A model generated the notes under the pieces. The model searched no databases. It saw only the letters and a list, made by a program, of their open reading frames with translations, and had not been told where the DNA came from. This document shows positions 5,170 through 5,641 of a stretch of 5,641 nt of DNA, one piece after another. The translations under genes and the position numbers were made by a program. How positions within the stretch are numbered: position 1 is the first letter of the stretch; each line of letters begins with the position of its first letter. This DNA comes from DASPXY01 sp038227745 (GTDB taxonomy: Bacteria; Planctomycetota; Planctomycetia; Gemmatales; Gemmataceae): the NCBI GenBank assembly GCA_038227745.1, contig JBBRPS010000680.1, positions 1 to 5,641 on the forward strand. The letters run 5' to 3'.

Positions 5170-5522
5170 ACATCAAGCGGGGCGACGTTCTGAAGGCCCG
5201 GTTTCCTCACGCCTCTGGCGGCCGGGGCAAGAAACGCCCCGTCGTGGTGGTCCAGGCCGACGTTTACAATCAGCGTCTGCGCCATGCGGTAGTGGCCCAG
5301 GTCTCCACCAACATGGACGAGAAAGACGATCCGGCATGCTTGTTGGTCGAAGCCTCCACACCCGAGGCCAAAGCGGCGGGCCTGGACCGGGACTGTTTGA
5401 TCTGCTGCACGCTGCTGTCGTTGATGACCGAGGACCGGCTCAAGGAAAAGATCGGCAACCTGTCCGCGGAAATGCTCGCCGAATTGGATGAGTGCCTGAA
5501 GGCAGCGCTGGGGATTGGTTGA
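5166..5522 (+). CDS. MazF/PemK-family endoribonuclease toxin
   Basis: This 118-residue protein matches the MazF/PemK toxin family, ribosome-independent mRNA interferases that cut at short sequence motifs and arrest growth. Residues 3-13 (IKRGDVLKARF) form the opening strand. GKKRPVVVVQADVYN (21-35) is the family hallmark, with Arg24 in the catalytic position. AVVAQVSTN (41-49) supplies the second active-site position (Thr48, with Ser47 beside it). ACLLVEAS (57-64), then CLICCTLLSLMTEDRLKEKIGNLS (78-101), follow the fold through to the C-terminal helix. Length is normal for the family and both catalytic positions are intact, so it should be active. The start ATG overlaps the antitoxin stop by 4 bases and has no strong ribosome site of its own, so toxin synthesis should depend on translating the antitoxin. 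Cys56, 78, 81 and 82 are more cysteines than usual. The cut site cannot be predicted. Confidence 0.92.
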   Translation: MNIKRGDVLKARFPHASGGRGKKRPVVVVQADVYNQRLRHAVVAQVSTNMDEKDDPACLLVEASTPEAKAAGLDRDCLICCTLLSLMTEDRLKEKIGNLSAEMLAELDECLKAALGIG

Positions 5523-5599
5523 TCTAACAGAATACATGGTGGAAGGGTTTTATCCCCAAATCTGGCCTGGTTCAAACAGAGGCGGATCCGGGTGGCGCG

Positions 5600-5638
5600 C
5601 GGTGTGGGGCCGGTTTGGAACCGGCCAGGCAAACACCG
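5600..5638. repeat. Two-tier palindrome at the right edge
   Basis: GGCCGGTT (5608-5615) pairs perfectly with AACCGGCC (5619-5626) across a 3-base loop. CGGTGT (5600-5605) pairs with ACACCG (5633-5638) outside it, giving a hairpin with an internal loop. It lies 77 bases after the toxin stop with no T-run following, so it may be a dispersed repeat, an end of a mobile segment, or a weak terminator. The element may continue beyond the window. The stretch 5523-5599 holds nothing else I can support. Confidence 0.5.
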
Positions 5639-5641
5639 GCC

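Noticed and set aside
4478..5176. Long minus-strand frame across the helicase stub and antitoxin
   Set aside because: It spans two genes with recognisable protein motifs on the other strand and shows no motif or ribosome site.
5564..5585. GGTTCAAAC resembling a tRNA T-loop
   Set aside because: The flanking bases do not form the T-stem, and no acceptor, anticodon or D arm can be built around it.

Overview
The window is a very GC-rich bacterial segment with short, mostly monocistronic genes on both strands. The gene mix (a ferredoxin/hydrogenase-small-subunit fusion, an alanine-rich HEAT-repeat protein, a secreted HSL-type esterase, several orphan small proteins and a planctomycete-looking antitoxin/PemK pair) and the interspersed GC-rich palindromes suggest a planctomycete, perhaps of the Gemmata group. 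That assignment is inference from style and recalled family resemblance; no marker gene is present.

Layout: (1) 28-807 (+) encodes an iron-sulfur protein joining a two-cluster ferredoxin domain to a NuoB/HycG-type small subunit, probably the end of an operon for a membrane-bound group 4 hydrogenase-like complex lying to the left. (2) 833-939 holds a GC-rich palindrome and an intrinsic terminator that reads on the minus strand. (3) 965-1399 (-) is a small HEAT-repeat protein. (4) 1643-2068 (-) is an orphan protein with a possible winged-helix region, preceded by the best promoter in the window. (5) 2279-3310 (+) is a probably exported or lipid-anchored alpha/beta hydrolase. It converges on (6) 3398-3712 (-), an unrecognised 104-residue protein, with a perfect 12-bp hairpin between them. 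(7) 3898-4320 (+) is methionine sulfoxide reductase B. (8) 4436-4885 (+) is the N-terminal stub of a superfamily 2 helicase that stops before the DEAH box. (9) 4951-5522 (+) is a two-gene toxin-antitoxin module with a 4-base overlap. (10) The right edge carries a further palindrome.

The genes do not form one pathway. The only clear functional unit is the antitoxin/MazF-PemK toxin pair; the hydrogenase-like subunit belongs to a complex outside the window. The part that looks most like accessory DNA is 4321-5641: a broken helicase, orphan translation signals, a toxin-antitoxin module and a palindrome. I found no CRISPR array, tRNA, rRNA, transposase or riboswitch, and no convincing new multi-gene system. 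The best leads are the helicase stub at the edge of the toxin-antitoxin module, the orphan winged-helix-like protein with a palindrome over its -10 box, and the recurring TGTACA element upstream of three genes.
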